DNA from: Pseudomonas putida
GTDB taxonomy: Bacteria; Pseudomonadota; Gammaproteobacteria; Pseudomonadales; Pseudomonadaceae
DNA length: 64,000 nucleotides
Assembly (NCBI RefSeq): GCF_002025705.1
Contig: NZ_CP018846.1
Location: 6,005,501 to 6,069,500, forward strand
Reading direction: 5' to 3'
Part shown: in pieces, positions 26,825 through 35,103 of the stretch
How the letters are laid out: the number at the start of each line of letters is the position of its first letter
How positions within the stretch are numbered: position 1 is the first letter of the stretch
The notes under the pieces: generated by a model
Database searches by the model: none
What the model saw: only the letters and a program-made list of their open reading frames with translations
What the model was told of the DNA's origin: nothing
Translations under genes and position numbers: made by a program

Positions 26825-27730
26825 ATGAGCAATGCCGCACTGGCCTCCGCGCCACACGCCCTCGAACTCGACATCCACCCGGTTGCCGGCCGCATCGGCG
26901 CCGAGATCCGTGGGGTGAAGCTTTCAGCCGACCTGGATGCCGCCACCCTCGACGCCATCCAGGCCGCCCTGGTGAAACACAAGGTGATCTTCTTCCGTGG
27001 CCAGACCCACCTGGACGACCAGAGCCAGGAAGGCTTTGCCAAGCTGCTAGGCGAGCCGGTCGCTCACCCCACCGTGCCGGTGGTGGACGGTACCAGCTAC
27101 CTGCTGCAGCTGGACGGCGCCGAAGGCCAGCGGGCCAACTCCTGGCATACCGACGTGACCTTCGTCGATGCCTACCCCAAGGCCTCGATCCTGCGCAGCG
27201 TGGTGGCGCCGGCTTCCGGCGGCGATACCGTGTGGGCCAATACCGCTGCGGCCTATCAGGAACTGCCCGAGCCGCTGCGTGAGCTGGCCGACAAGCTGTG
27301 GGCAGTGCACAGCAATGAATATGACTATGCGAGCCTCAAGCCCGATGTCGACCCGGCCAAGCTTGAGCGTTATCGCAAGGTGTTTACCTCGACCGTCTAC
27401 GAGACCGAGCACCCGGTGGTGCGGGTGCACCCGATCAGTGGTGAACGGGCGCTGCAGCTGGGGCATTTCGTGAAGCGCATCAAGGGCTATTCGCTGGCCG
27501 ACTCGCAGCACTTGTTCGCGGTGTTGCAGGGGCATGTGACACGGCTGGAGAACACCGTGCGCTGGCGCTGGGAGGCCGGGGATGTGGCGATCTGGGATAA
27601 CCGTGCGACGCAGCATTATGCAGTGGATGATTACGGGACCCAGCCACGGTTGGTGCGCCGGGTGACCTTGGCCGGTGAAGTGCCGGTTGGAGTGGATGGG
27701 CAATTGAGCCGGACTACGCGTAAAGGCTGA
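26825..27730 (+). CDS. atsK: AtsK, alpha-ketoglutarate-dependent alkylsulfatase
   Basis: 301 residues, the length of AtsK from P. putida S-313. It is an Fe(II)/2-oxoglutarate dioxygenase of the TauD family that cleaves alkyl sulfate esters to aldehyde and sulfate. The metal-binding pair in NSWHTDVTF falls at His108 and Asp110, the numbering of the S-313 enzyme; the distal His is in ATQHYAVDDY (about 264) and the 2-oxoglutarate Arg in RLVRRVTL. ATG 26825 is preferred over 26804 because CAAGGA lies seven bases ahead of it and because it gives the matching length. Confidence 0.93.
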   Translation: MSNAALASAPHALELDIHPVAGRIGAEIRGVKLSADLDAATLDAIQAALVKHKVIFFRGQTHLDDQSQEGFAKLLGEPVAHPTVPVVDGTSYLLQLDGAEGQRANSWHTDVTFVDAYPKASILRSVVAPASGGDTVWANTAAAYQELPEPLRELADKLWAVHSNEYDYASLKPDVDPAKLERYRKVFTSTVYETEHPVVRVHPISGERALQLGHFVKRIKGYSLADSQHLFAVLQGHVTRLENTVRWRWEAGDVAIWDNRATQHYAVDDYGTQPRLVRRVTLAGEVPVGVDGQLSRTTRKG

Positions 27731-27736
27731 AATTGC

Positions 27737-27855
27737 TGGGGCCGCTTTGCGGCCCTTTCAGACCGGTCCGGCGCCCCGGCAAGGCCGCTCCTACAAGAGA
27801 TTCGCATATTCCTGTAGGAGCGGCCTTGTGTCGCGAAACGGGGGCGAAGCCCCCG
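27737..27855. repeat. REP composite, family B, between convergent atsK and sftR
   Basis: GGGGCCGCTTTGCGGCCC hairpin, then GACCGGTCCGGCGCCCCGGC, then AAGGCCGCTCCTACAAG and its inverted copy CTGTAGGAGCGGCCTTGTG around a 15-base centre, then a GGGGGC-GAA-GCCCCC hairpin. Almost the same string lies at 55544-55662 between betT-like and tauD. It probably also ends transcription from both sides. Confidence 0.88.
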
Positions 27856-27859
27856 CCAG

Positions 27860-28774
27860 CTACACCTCGGTATCGCAGGCAATCAGCTGCCGGACCAACC
27901 CCTGAGCCAACGGCGACAAGCCATATCCCACCCGGCTCACCACGCCATAGCGGGTATAGAACGCCTCCTCCTGTTCTGGTGCCAGGTCCACCAGTTCCAG
28001 CGCCACCAACCCCCGATCCATCTGGTAAGGCCGCAAGTTGGCATTGCAGGCGATGCCAATGGTGTCCGAATGCATCACCACATTCAGCAGCGCATATCCA
28101 TGCTCGCACTCCACCGTCGGCAGAAAGTCCTGGCGCCCGCTGAGGTCGCTAAGGATCTTGCGGATGTTCGGCGGCCGGAATGTGGTTGCCAGCGGGTAAT
28201 CGAATACGTCCCGCGCCCGCACTTCAGCCTGCTCGGTCAGCGGGTGCCCGGCACGGCAGCAGAAGTGCCAGCGCTGCGGTGCCAGCTTGTGCACCCGGTA
28301 GTCCGGGTCGGACTCGAACTGGCGAGTGTCGGCAACGAAGAACTCGATCTCCTCGGCGATCAGCTTGCGGTTCAGCGCCTGCCAGTTATCCACCTGGAAG
28401 CAGGTGCGCGCCGCCGGGTATTCGGCAACGAAGCGCGCCACCGCCCGCGGCACCAGCCCGCCAGCGGGCGCCGGGCCTGAGCCGAAGCGCACCACGCCGG
28501 TGGTGGCGCCATTGAACTGTTGGATCTCATTCACCAGGTTATGCGCGCCATGCACCAAGCGCCGCGAGTGCTCCAGCACCAGCAGGCCCTGGCGGGTGGG
28601 TGAAAGTTCCTTGCTGGCACGGTCGACCAGGCGGCAGCCGATGTTGTGCTCCAGGGTCTGGATGCTGCGGCTGAAGGCAGATTGCGACAGGTTCACCGCC
28701 GCGGCTGCGGCGACAAAACTGCGGTGCTCGACAAGGGCAATGTAGTGGCGCAACTGACGCAGATCGATATGCAT
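27860..28774 (-). CDS. sftR: SftR, LysR-type regulator of sulfate-ester genes
   Basis: 304 residues. N-terminal HTH of LysR type: LRQLRHYIALVEHRSFVAAAAAVNLSQSAFSRSIQTLE (split, about residues 5-42). A C-terminal substrate-binding domain follows. The position between atsRK and the divergent sftP-astA matches SftR of P. putida S-313, which controls sulfate-ester metabolism there. The N-terminal AAAAA run in the HTH is GC-coded and normal. Divergent promoter with sftP. Confidence 0.85.
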   Translation of the reverse strand: MHIDLRQLRHYIALVEHRSFVAAAAAVNLSQSAFSRSIQTLEHNIGCRLVDRASKELSPTRQGLLVLEHSRRLVHGAHNLVNEIQQFNGATTGVVRFGSGPAPAGGLVPRAVARFVAEYPAARTCFQVDNWQALNRKLIAEEIEFFVADTRQFESDPDYRVHKLAPQRWHFCCRAGHPLTEQAEVRARDVFDYPLATTFRPPNIRKILSDLSGRQDFLPTVECEHGYALLNVVMHSDTIGIACNANLRPYQMDRGLVALELVDLAPEQEEAFYTRYGVVSRVGYGLSPLAQGLVRQLIACDTEV

Positions 28775-28967
28775 TTTCTACATTAAAACCTTCGGTCAAA
28801 TGCAATTGCTGACAAGGGCGAGTCCCCTTATAAAGGGTGTTACTTATTCCACAAAATATGAATTACAAATATTTATATCTCTTAAAAGAATATAAGCCCA
28901 ACTGACCGCGATTCGGTTCCGCCAACGGAAATGCTCGCCCAGGGCCCATGCCTCAAGGAGCATTTGC
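28775..28967. promoter_or_regulatory. Divergent sftR/sftP control region
   Basis: 193 bases, very AT-rich from 28840 to 28900. It holds CCCTTATAAAGGG (28825-28837, symmetric) and TTATTCC (28844-28850). The sftP ribosome site AAGGAG is at 28956-28961. The symmetric element is a fair SftR candidate and TTATTCC recurs upstream of other sulfur genes in the window. Confidence 0.55.
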
Positions 28968-31304
28968 ATGTCTGGACTTTCCCGTTGGCCTGCGCGCGCG
29001 TCGCGTTTTACCTTGCAACCCTTGGCCGCCGGCGTGTTGCTGGCGGCTTCCAACGGCAGCTTCGCCGAAGAACCCGTCAGCGTTACTCCGGCTGTGGAAC
29101 AGGAAGCCAAGCTCGGCACGGTCACGGTCAATGCCCGACGCCGCGAAGAAACTGCGCAGAGCGTGCCCACGCCTATCAGCGTGCTCAACAGCGAAACCCT
29201 GGAAACCCAGCGCATCTACCGTGTGCAGGATCTGCAACAGTTGGTGCCCAGCACCAACGTCGCCTACGTGCATGCGCGCCAGTCGAGCATTTCGATTCGT
29301 GGCCTGGGCAACAACCCGGCCAGTGATGGCCTGGAAGGCAGCGTCGGCATCTACCTGGACAACGTCTACCTCGGCCGCCCGGGCATGGCAGTGTTCGACC
29401 TGCTCGATGTCGAGCAACTGGAAGTGCTGCGCGGCCCGCAGGGCACGCTGTTCGGCAAGAACACCACGGCGGGCGTGCTGAACATCACCACGCGCAAACC
29501 GACTTTTCATACCGAAGGCAGCGTCCAGCAATCGATTGGCGAGGACGGCTACCTGCAGACCCAGGGCAGTTACTCCGGGCCGATCACCGAGACGCTGGCT
29601 GGGCGTATCAGCGCCTATCACACCGAAGACGATGGCTATGTTAAGAACATCCACAACGGCGACGAGCTCAACGGCGGCAAGCGCCAGGGCTTTCGTACCC
29701 AGTTGCTGTTCAAGCCGAGCGAAACCTTCAACCTGCGCTGGATCGGCGAATACAACGAAGAGGACTCCAACAACGGCATCCTCAGCCTGTACAGCACCGG
29801 GCCGACCATCAACGGCGTCAACCGCTACGAAAGCCTGGCCGCCCAGGCTGGCGCCACGCTTGTGTCGGGCAAGGACCGCAAGGTCAACTTCGATGCCGAC
29901 CAACAGGTAACGGTGTTCCAGGGCGGCACCTCGGTGGAGGCCAACTGGACCTTGCCCAACGACTTCACCCTGACCTCGATCAGCGCCTATCGCTGGTGGG
30001 ACTTCACCCCGCGCAACGACGACGGCCTCAATGTGCCGGTGTTCTACAGCGCCGGGGTGTCGGTGCGCGACAAGCAGTACTCGCAGGAAATCCGCCTGGC
30101 TTCGCCTACCGGTGGCGCCTTCGACTACGTGCTGGGCGCGTACTACTTCAAGCAGGACCTGGACAACAAATCCTTCACTTATTACGGCCCGCAGGCCGAT
30201 ATCTGGAACATCACCCCGGCCGGCGCACTGAACAACGTCAACACCATTGGCGACGGCCATATCGATACCGACAGCTACGCGCTATTCGCGCAGGGTACCT
30301 GGCACGCCACCGACCGCCTGGACTTCACCGCCGGCATCCGCGGCACCTATGAAGAGAAGAGCGCCTGGGTGACCCGCGATGCGCCAACCGGTGGTGCGGC
30401 AGTCACCGGTGCTGCCGCTGCTGCGCGCCAGGGCAGGGTGGGGGCCTACGACTCGGGTGACCTCAACCAGTACAGCTTCAGCCCCTCCGGCCTGCTTGGC
30501 CTGAGCTATCGCTTCAATGAACAACTGCTGGGTTACGCGACCCTGACCCACGGCGAAAAGTCCGGTGGCGTCAACCTCACCGTAGGTGCTGCGCCACGCC
30601 TGGGCACGGACTCGTTGCTGGTCGGCACCGAGCGGGTCAACAACGCCGAGGTGGGCCTCAAGAGCACGTTGTTTGACAACCGCCTGCAACTCAACACCAA
30701 CCTGTTCTGGGCCGAGGTGCATGGCTACCAGGCCAACGTCTACGACCAGATCAACCGCGTGCAGTACCTGGCCAACGCCGGCAGCGTGCGTTCGCGTGGC
30801 CTGGAGTTCGAGGCCACGGCGCTGCCGATCAGCGGCCTGACGCTGAACTTCAACGGCTCGTGGAACGATGTGCGCTACCTGAAGTACGACGACGCACCGT
30901 GCCCACCGGAAGTCAGCCTGGCCAATGCCACCGCCACCTGCGACCTGTCCGGCCACCAGGTGGTCGGCGCCTCCAAGTACATCGCCAACCTCAACGGCGA
31001 ATACAAGTGGCAAGCCAGCCAGCACGTCGAGCCCTACGTCACTGCCAGCTACGCGTTCCGCTCCAGAGCGGTGGGCACCATCGACGATTCCGACTTCGGC
31101 CAGATCCCCAGCTACGCGCTGGTCAACCTCTCCGCCGGTGTGCGCCTGGACCAGGGCGACGGCGTGGTCGACCTGTCGCTGTGGGTGAAGAACGCCGGTG
31201 ACAAGACCTATTTCACCAGCCTGTGGAACTCCGCCAACGGTGGTTATGCCGGTGTGCTCGGTACCCCGCGCACCTTCGGCGCCACCGCCCGTTACGACTT
31301 CTGA
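28968..31304 (+). CDS. sftP: SftP, TonB-dependent outer-membrane receptor
   Basis: 778 residues. Signal peptide to about residue 36 (GVLLAASNGSFA). A TonB-box-like GTVTVNARR at about 50 is followed by the plug domain (QSVPTPISVLNSETL, LGRPGMAVFDLLDVEQLEVLRGPQGTLFGKNTTAGVLNI) and a beta-barrel that ends in RTFGATARYDF with the terminal aromatic residue. The family usually takes up siderophores; next to astA and sftR it matches SftP, proposed to admit sulfate esters. Substrate inferred from context only. Confidence 0.87.
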   Translation: MSGLSRWPARASRFTLQPLAAGVLLAASNGSFAEEPVSVTPAVEQEAKLGTVTVNARRREETAQSVPTPISVLNSETLETQRIYRVQDLQQLVPSTNVAYVHARQSSISIRGLGNNPASDGLEGSVGIYLDNVYLGRPGMAVFDLLDVEQLEVLRGPQGTLFGKNTTAGVLNITTRKPTFHTEGSVQQSIGEDGYLQTQGSYSGPITETLAGRISAYHTEDDGYVKNIHNGDELNGGKRQGFRTQLLFKPSETFNLRWIGEYNEEDSNNGILSLYSTGPTINGVNRYESLAAQAGATLVSGKDRKVNFDADQQVTVFQGGTSVEANWTLPNDFTLTSISAYRWWDFTPRNDDGLNVPVFYSAGVSVRDKQYSQEIRLASPTGGAFDYVLGAYYFKQDLDNKSFTYYGPQADIWNITPAGALNNVNTIGDGHIDTDSYALFAQGTWHATDRLDFTAGIRGTYEEKSAWVTRDAPTGGAAVTGAAAAARQGRVGAYDSGDLNQYSFSPSGLLGLSYRFNEQLLGYATLTHGEKSGGVNLTVGAAPRLGTDSLLVGTERVNNAEVGLKSTLFDNRLQLNTNLFWAEVHGYQANVYDQINRVQYLANAGSVRSRGLEFEATALPISGLTLNFNGSWNDVRYLKYDDAPCPPEVSLANATATCDLSGHQVVGASKYIANLNGEYKWQASQHVEPYVTASYAFRSRAVGTIDDSDFGQIPSYALVNLSAGVRLDQGDGVVDLSLWVKNAGDKTYFTSLWNSANGGYAGVLGTPRTFGATARYDF

Positions 31305-31321
31305 GCACAAGGAGCTTTGCC

Positions 31322-32998
31322 ATGAATGCCAAGACCGAAACCCCCGCACTGCCTGAAGGCGCCTGCCTCACCGCCAAAGTCCCCGATCGCGCCGAGGCGC
31401 TGCTTGGCGATGTGGTGGTCAACCCCTACCGCCTGGCGCCGCTGACCGCGATCATCCGCGACGGCGGGCGCAGCCTGAGCGCCGCCCATGTGCGGGTGCG
31501 CGGCAAGGGCGAGCGCGGCGTGGACATCGCCTACGAGGTGTCCGAACGCTCGCTGTGGACCTACGGCGGCATCCCGGTATTCGGCCTGTACCCGGACCAC
31601 GTCAACCAGGTGGAAGTGACCTACAAGCTCGACGGCGAGCGCATCCGCGAGCAGTACCAGATCTACGCCCCGGCCGTGCGCCTGCCGGTGGTGGCGAAAC
31701 AGACTGCCGCACTGCCGGAGGTGGAGCCGGTCAAGGTGGCACCAGGCTTCGAGCAGCGCCTGTACCTGTTCAACCATTTGCAAGGTGACATCCCCGGCGG
31801 CCGTGCCTTCAAATGGAACGGCCTGGGCGGCGCCGCCGAATGGGACCAGGTGGGCAACAACTGGATTGCCGACAGTAACGGCGACGTGCGCTGGTACCTG
31901 GACATCGAGCAGATCCACGACTCCAACCGTCGCGACGGCCTGGGTGGGACCATGGGCTTCCAGCAGACCCGCGACGGCAAGCTGATCTGGGGGCAGGGCC
32001 AGACCTACTCCAAGTTCGACCTGTTGGGCCGGCGCATCTGGCAGCGCAACCTGCCGGACAAGTTCGCCGACTTCTCCCATGAGATCCGCGAAACGACCAA
32101 CGGTACCTACCTGCTGCGGGTCGGTACCAGCGATTACCGTCGCCCCGATGGCAAGCGGGTGCGCTCGATCCGTGACCACATCATCGAAGTCGACGAAACC
32201 GGCGACGTGCTGGACTTCTGGGACCTGAACCAGATTCTCGACCCCTACCGCGGCGACTTGCTGGAAACCTTGGGCAAGGCGGCGATCCAGCTGCCCGAAG
32301 GTGTGCAGAAGCAGGATGATCGGCTGGCCAACGAACTGGCCGAAGGCGACTTGCCGTTCGGCGATACCCCGGGCGTGGGCACCGGGCGTAACTGGGCGCA
32401 CGTCAATGCCATTGACTACGATGCCGATGACGACAGCATTATCGTTTCAGCGCGTCATCAGGGCGTGGCGAAGATCGGTCGCGACAAGCAGGTGAAGTGG
32501 ATCCTCGCTTCTCCACAAGGTTGGCCACAGCATCTGCGCGAGAAGGTGCTGACCCCCGTCCAGAGCGAAGGCTTCGACTGGTCGTGGACCCAGCACACGG
32601 CCTGGCTCACCGGCAAAGGTACGCTGACGGTGTTCGACAACGGCTGGGGCCGCGACTTTGCCCCGACCAGGCTCAGCGGCAACTACAGCCGGGCGGTCGA
32701 GTACAAGATCGATGAAGCCAAGGGCACGGTCGAGCAGGTCTGGGAGTATGGCAAGGAGCGCGGCGACGAGTGGTATAGCCCGGTGACCTCGGTGGTGGCC
32801 TACCGGCCAGAGACCGATACCCAGTTCATCTATTCGGCGTCGGTGAATTTCCTCACGCCCGAGAAGCTCACCACCACGGTGCTCAATGAAGTGCGCCGCG
32901 GCACTCAAGAGGTGCTGGTGGAACTGAAGGTGCACAGCCGCCAACCGGGCTCCGTTGGCTACCGGGCCTTGGTGATCGACCTGGCCAAGGCATTCTGA
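31322..32998 (+). CDS. astA: AstA, arylsulfotransferase (AssT/AST family)
   Basis: 558 residues. It resembles PAPS-independent arylsulfate sulfotransferases, which move sulfate between phenols through a sulfated histidine. Beta-propeller repeats such as WNGLGGAAEWDQVGNNWIAD and GTYLLRVGTSDYRR are visible. Candidate catalytic histidines lie in NWAHVNAIDYD, VSARHQGVAKI and WTQHTAWL. Unlike E. coli AssT there is no signal peptide, so it should be cytoplasmic, as reported for AstA of P. putida S-313. AAGGAG precedes the ATG; it is 17 bases after sftP, in one operon. Confidence 0.87.
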   Translation: MNAKTETPALPEGACLTAKVPDRAEALLGDVVVNPYRLAPLTAIIRDGGRSLSAAHVRVRGKGERGVDIAYEVSERSLWTYGGIPVFGLYPDHVNQVEVTYKLDGERIREQYQIYAPAVRLPVVAKQTAALPEVEPVKVAPGFEQRLYLFNHLQGDIPGGRAFKWNGLGGAAEWDQVGNNWIADSNGDVRWYLDIEQIHDSNRRDGLGGTMGFQQTRDGKLIWGQGQTYSKFDLLGRRIWQRNLPDKFADFSHEIRETTNGTYLLRVGTSDYRRPDGKRVRSIRDHIIEVDETGDVLDFWDLNQILDPYRGDLLETLGKAAIQLPEGVQKQDDRLANELAEGDLPFGDTPGVGTGRNWAHVNAIDYDADDDSIIVSARHQGVAKIGRDKQVKWILASPQGWPQHLREKVLTPVQSEGFDWSWTQHTAWLTGKGTLTVFDNGWGRDFAPTRLSGNYSRAVEYKIDEAKGTVEQVWEYGKERGDEWYSPVTSVVAYRPETDTQFIYSASVNFLTPEKLTTTVLNEVRRGTQEVLVELKVHSRQPGSVGYRALVIDLAKAF

Positions 32999-33036
32999 GC
33001 TTGATGGGCCTGACGTAGATTGTGTGTTGATGCGTA

Positions 33037-33248
33037 GACCGAGCGCCGCCCGCGCGGCGCATCGCGGATAAATCCGCTCCTACATTTGTTGCAACGTGCC
33101 GAACCTGTAACGCCATGGTTGCCAGCCCTGGCGCATGGCTTGAGTCCTACAGACAAGGCTGACAACCATGGCCTCACAGGCATGGCCACGTTGCAACAAA
33201 TGTAGGAGCGGATTTATCCGCGATGCGCCGCGCGGGCGGCGCTCGGTC
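33037..33248. repeat. REP composite family A, copy 2
   Basis: 212 bases: GACCGAGCGCCGCCCGCGCG at the left and its inverted copy at the right, with a spacer (GCCGAACCTGTAACGCCATG, then TTGCCAGCCCTGGCGCATGG) nearly identical to copy 3 at 42909-43140. Outer REP copies contain GGAGCGGATTTATCCGCGAT. It lies between astA and gabD. Confidence 0.92.
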
Positions 33249-33336
33249 TCACAGGCGCTGAAAGATGCTACGCCAGGCCGCCGCCTTTCACATTTCCCTC
33301 CCCCGGATCGTCTAACCTCTATCGGCATTTCCAGAC

Positions 33337-33389
33337 GGGGTGTTCAACCATTCGTTCTTTTTTTCGAACAGCCTATTGTCCAACACCCC
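33337..33389. promoter_or_regulatory. gabD upstream inverted repeat
   Basis: GGGGTGTT (33337-33344) and AACACCCC (33382-33389) are exact inverted arms. Between them lies TTCG followed by TTCTTTTTTT and CGAA, a smaller inverted pair. It ends 89 bases before the gabD start, in the 230-base space between the REP composite and gabD that must carry its promoter. Function as operator or leader structure is a guess. Confidence 0.45.
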
Positions 33390-33478
33390 AGCCGCCGCTT
33401 AGCATTCGTTTGAGATTTCAAACGCTCGATGCCCTGCCTTGGGCGCTTTTCAAACAATCAACAATTCGGGAAGCCGAC

Positions 33479-34921
33479 ATGCAGCTCAAAGACGCTCAGT
33501 TGTTCCGCCAGCAAGCCTTCATCAACGGTGAGTGGCTGGATGCGGACAGCGGCCAGACCATCAATGTGACCAACCCGGCCACTGGTGAAGTCATCGGTAC
33601 CGTGCCGAAGATGGGCACCGCGGAAACCCGCCGCGCCATCGAAGCTGCCGACAAGGCCCTGCCGGCCTGGCGTGCACTGACCGCCAAGGAGCGTTCGAAC
33701 AAGCTGCGTCGCTGGTTCGAACTGATGATCGAGAACCAGGACGACCTGGCTCGCCTGATGACCACCGAACAAGGCAAGCCGCTGGCCGAAGCCAAGGGCG
33801 AAATCGCCTACGCTGCCTCGTTCATCGAGTGGTTCGCCGAAGAAGCCAAGCGCGTCTACGGTGACACCATCCCGGGCCACCAGCCAGACAAGCGCCTGAT
33901 CGTCATCAAGCAGCCAATCGGCGTTACCGCGGCCATCACCCCGTGGAACTTCCCTGCCGCGATGATCACCCGTAAAGCCGGCCCGGCCCTGGCCGCTGGC
34001 TGCACCATGGTGCTCAAGCCTGCTTCGCAGACCCCGTACTCCGCCCTGGCCCTGGTCGAGCTGGCCACCCGCGCCGGCATCCCGGCTGGCGTGCTGAGCG
34101 TCGTTACCGGCAGCGCTGGCGAAGTTGGCGGCGAACTGACCGGCAACTCCCTGGTACGCAAGCTGTCCTTCACCGGCTCGACCGAAATCGGTCGCCAGCT
34201 GATGGAAGAATGCGCCAAGGACATCAAGAAGGTTTCCCTGGAGCTGGGTGGCAACGCCCCGTTCATCGTGTTCGACGACGCCGACCTGGACAAGGCGGTC
34301 GAGGGCGCGATCATCTCCAAGTACCGTAACAACGGCCAGACCTGCGTCTGCGCCAACCGCATCTACGTGCAGGACGGCGTCTATGACGTGTTCGCCCAGA
34401 AGCTGGCCGCTGCTGTTGCCAAGCTGAAGATCGGTAACGGCCTGGAAGAAGGCACCACCACTGGCCCGCTGATCGACGGCAAGGCTGTCGCCAAGGTCCA
34501 GGAGCACATCGAAGACGCCGTTGGCAAAGGCGCCAAGGTGCTGTCCGGTGGCAAGCTGATCGAAGGCAACTTCTTCGAGCCGACCATCCTGGTCGACGTA
34601 CCGAAAACCGCTGCTGTCGCCAAAGAAGAGACCTTCGGCCCGCTGGCGCCGCTGTTCCGCTTCAAAGACGAAGCCGAAGTCATCGCCATGTCCAACGACA
34701 CCGAGTTCGGCCTGGCCTCGTACTTCTATGCCCGTGACATGAGCCGTGTGTTCCGTGTCGCCGAGGCCCTGGAATACGGCATGGTGGGTATCAACACCGG
34801 CCTGATCTCCAACGAAGTCGCGCCATTCGGCGGCATCAAGGCTTCGGGCCTGGGCCGTGAAGGTTCCAAATACGGTATCGAGGACTACCTCGAAATCAAA
34901 TACCTGTGCATCAGCGTCTGA
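33479..34921 (+). CDS. gabD: Succinate-semialdehyde dehydrogenase GabD
   Basis: 480 residues, the family length. Oxidises succinic semialdehyde to succinate with NAD(P)+, in GABA degradation. Aldehyde dehydrogenase motifs are intact: TPWNFPAAMITRKAGPALAAG (split, about 153), general base Glu in LELGGNAPFIVFDDAD, and nucleophile Cys in NNGQTCVCANR. The start follows GGGAAG weakly; the N-terminus MQLKDAQLFRQQAFINGEW matches GabD. Followed by its own terminator and then gabT. Confidence 0.95.
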   Translation: MQLKDAQLFRQQAFINGEWLDADSGQTINVTNPATGEVIGTVPKMGTAETRRAIEAADKALPAWRALTAKERSNKLRRWFELMIENQDDLARLMTTEQGKPLAEAKGEIAYAASFIEWFAEEAKRVYGDTIPGHQPDKRLIVIKQPIGVTAAITPWNFPAAMITRKAGPALAAGCTMVLKPASQTPYSALALVELATRAGIPAGVLSVVTGSAGEVGGELTGNSLVRKLSFTGSTEIGRQLMEECAKDIKKVSLELGGNAPFIVFDDADLDKAVEGAIISKYRNNGQTCVCANRIYVQDGVYDVFAQKLAAAVAKLKIGNGLEEGTTTGPLIDGKAVAKVQEHIEDAVGKGAKVLSGGKLIEGNFFEPTILVDVPKTAAVAKEETFGPLAPLFRFKDEAEVIAMSNDTEFGLASYFYARDMSRVFRVAEALEYGMVGINTGLISNEVAPFGGIKASGLGREGSKYGIEDYLEIKYLCISV

Positions 34922-34946
34922 TCGCCGGGTAAACGGTTTTACCTCT

Positions 34947-34985
34947 GCCAGCGGGGCGCGAGAGCGACGTCTCGCTGGCCTTTTT
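34947..34985 (+). terminator. Terminator after gabD
   Basis: GCCAGCG...CGAG pairs with CTCGCTGGC with an internal bulge, followed by CTTTTT. It separates gabD from gabT, though read-through is likely since the two act together. Confidence 0.7.
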
Positions 34986-35103
34986 GACATCGCAGTACCT
35001 GGTGGCCAGGGCGTTCATGGCAGTCGATCAACGAATACTGTTCGCGAGCACTCCCAGCCACCCCCGAATAAAAGCGCCGCTGATCGGCGCAAATGAGGGC
35101 ATT

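Noticed and set aside
33037..33248. CRISPR-like array from repeated GGAGCGGATTTATCC units
   Set aside because: Units are inverted, not tandem direct repeats with unique spacers, and no cas gene is present.
32959..33328. Small frames containing SGFIRDAPRGRR over REP composites
   Set aside because: The same peptide recurs at every family A REP, so it is a translation of the repeat and not a gene.
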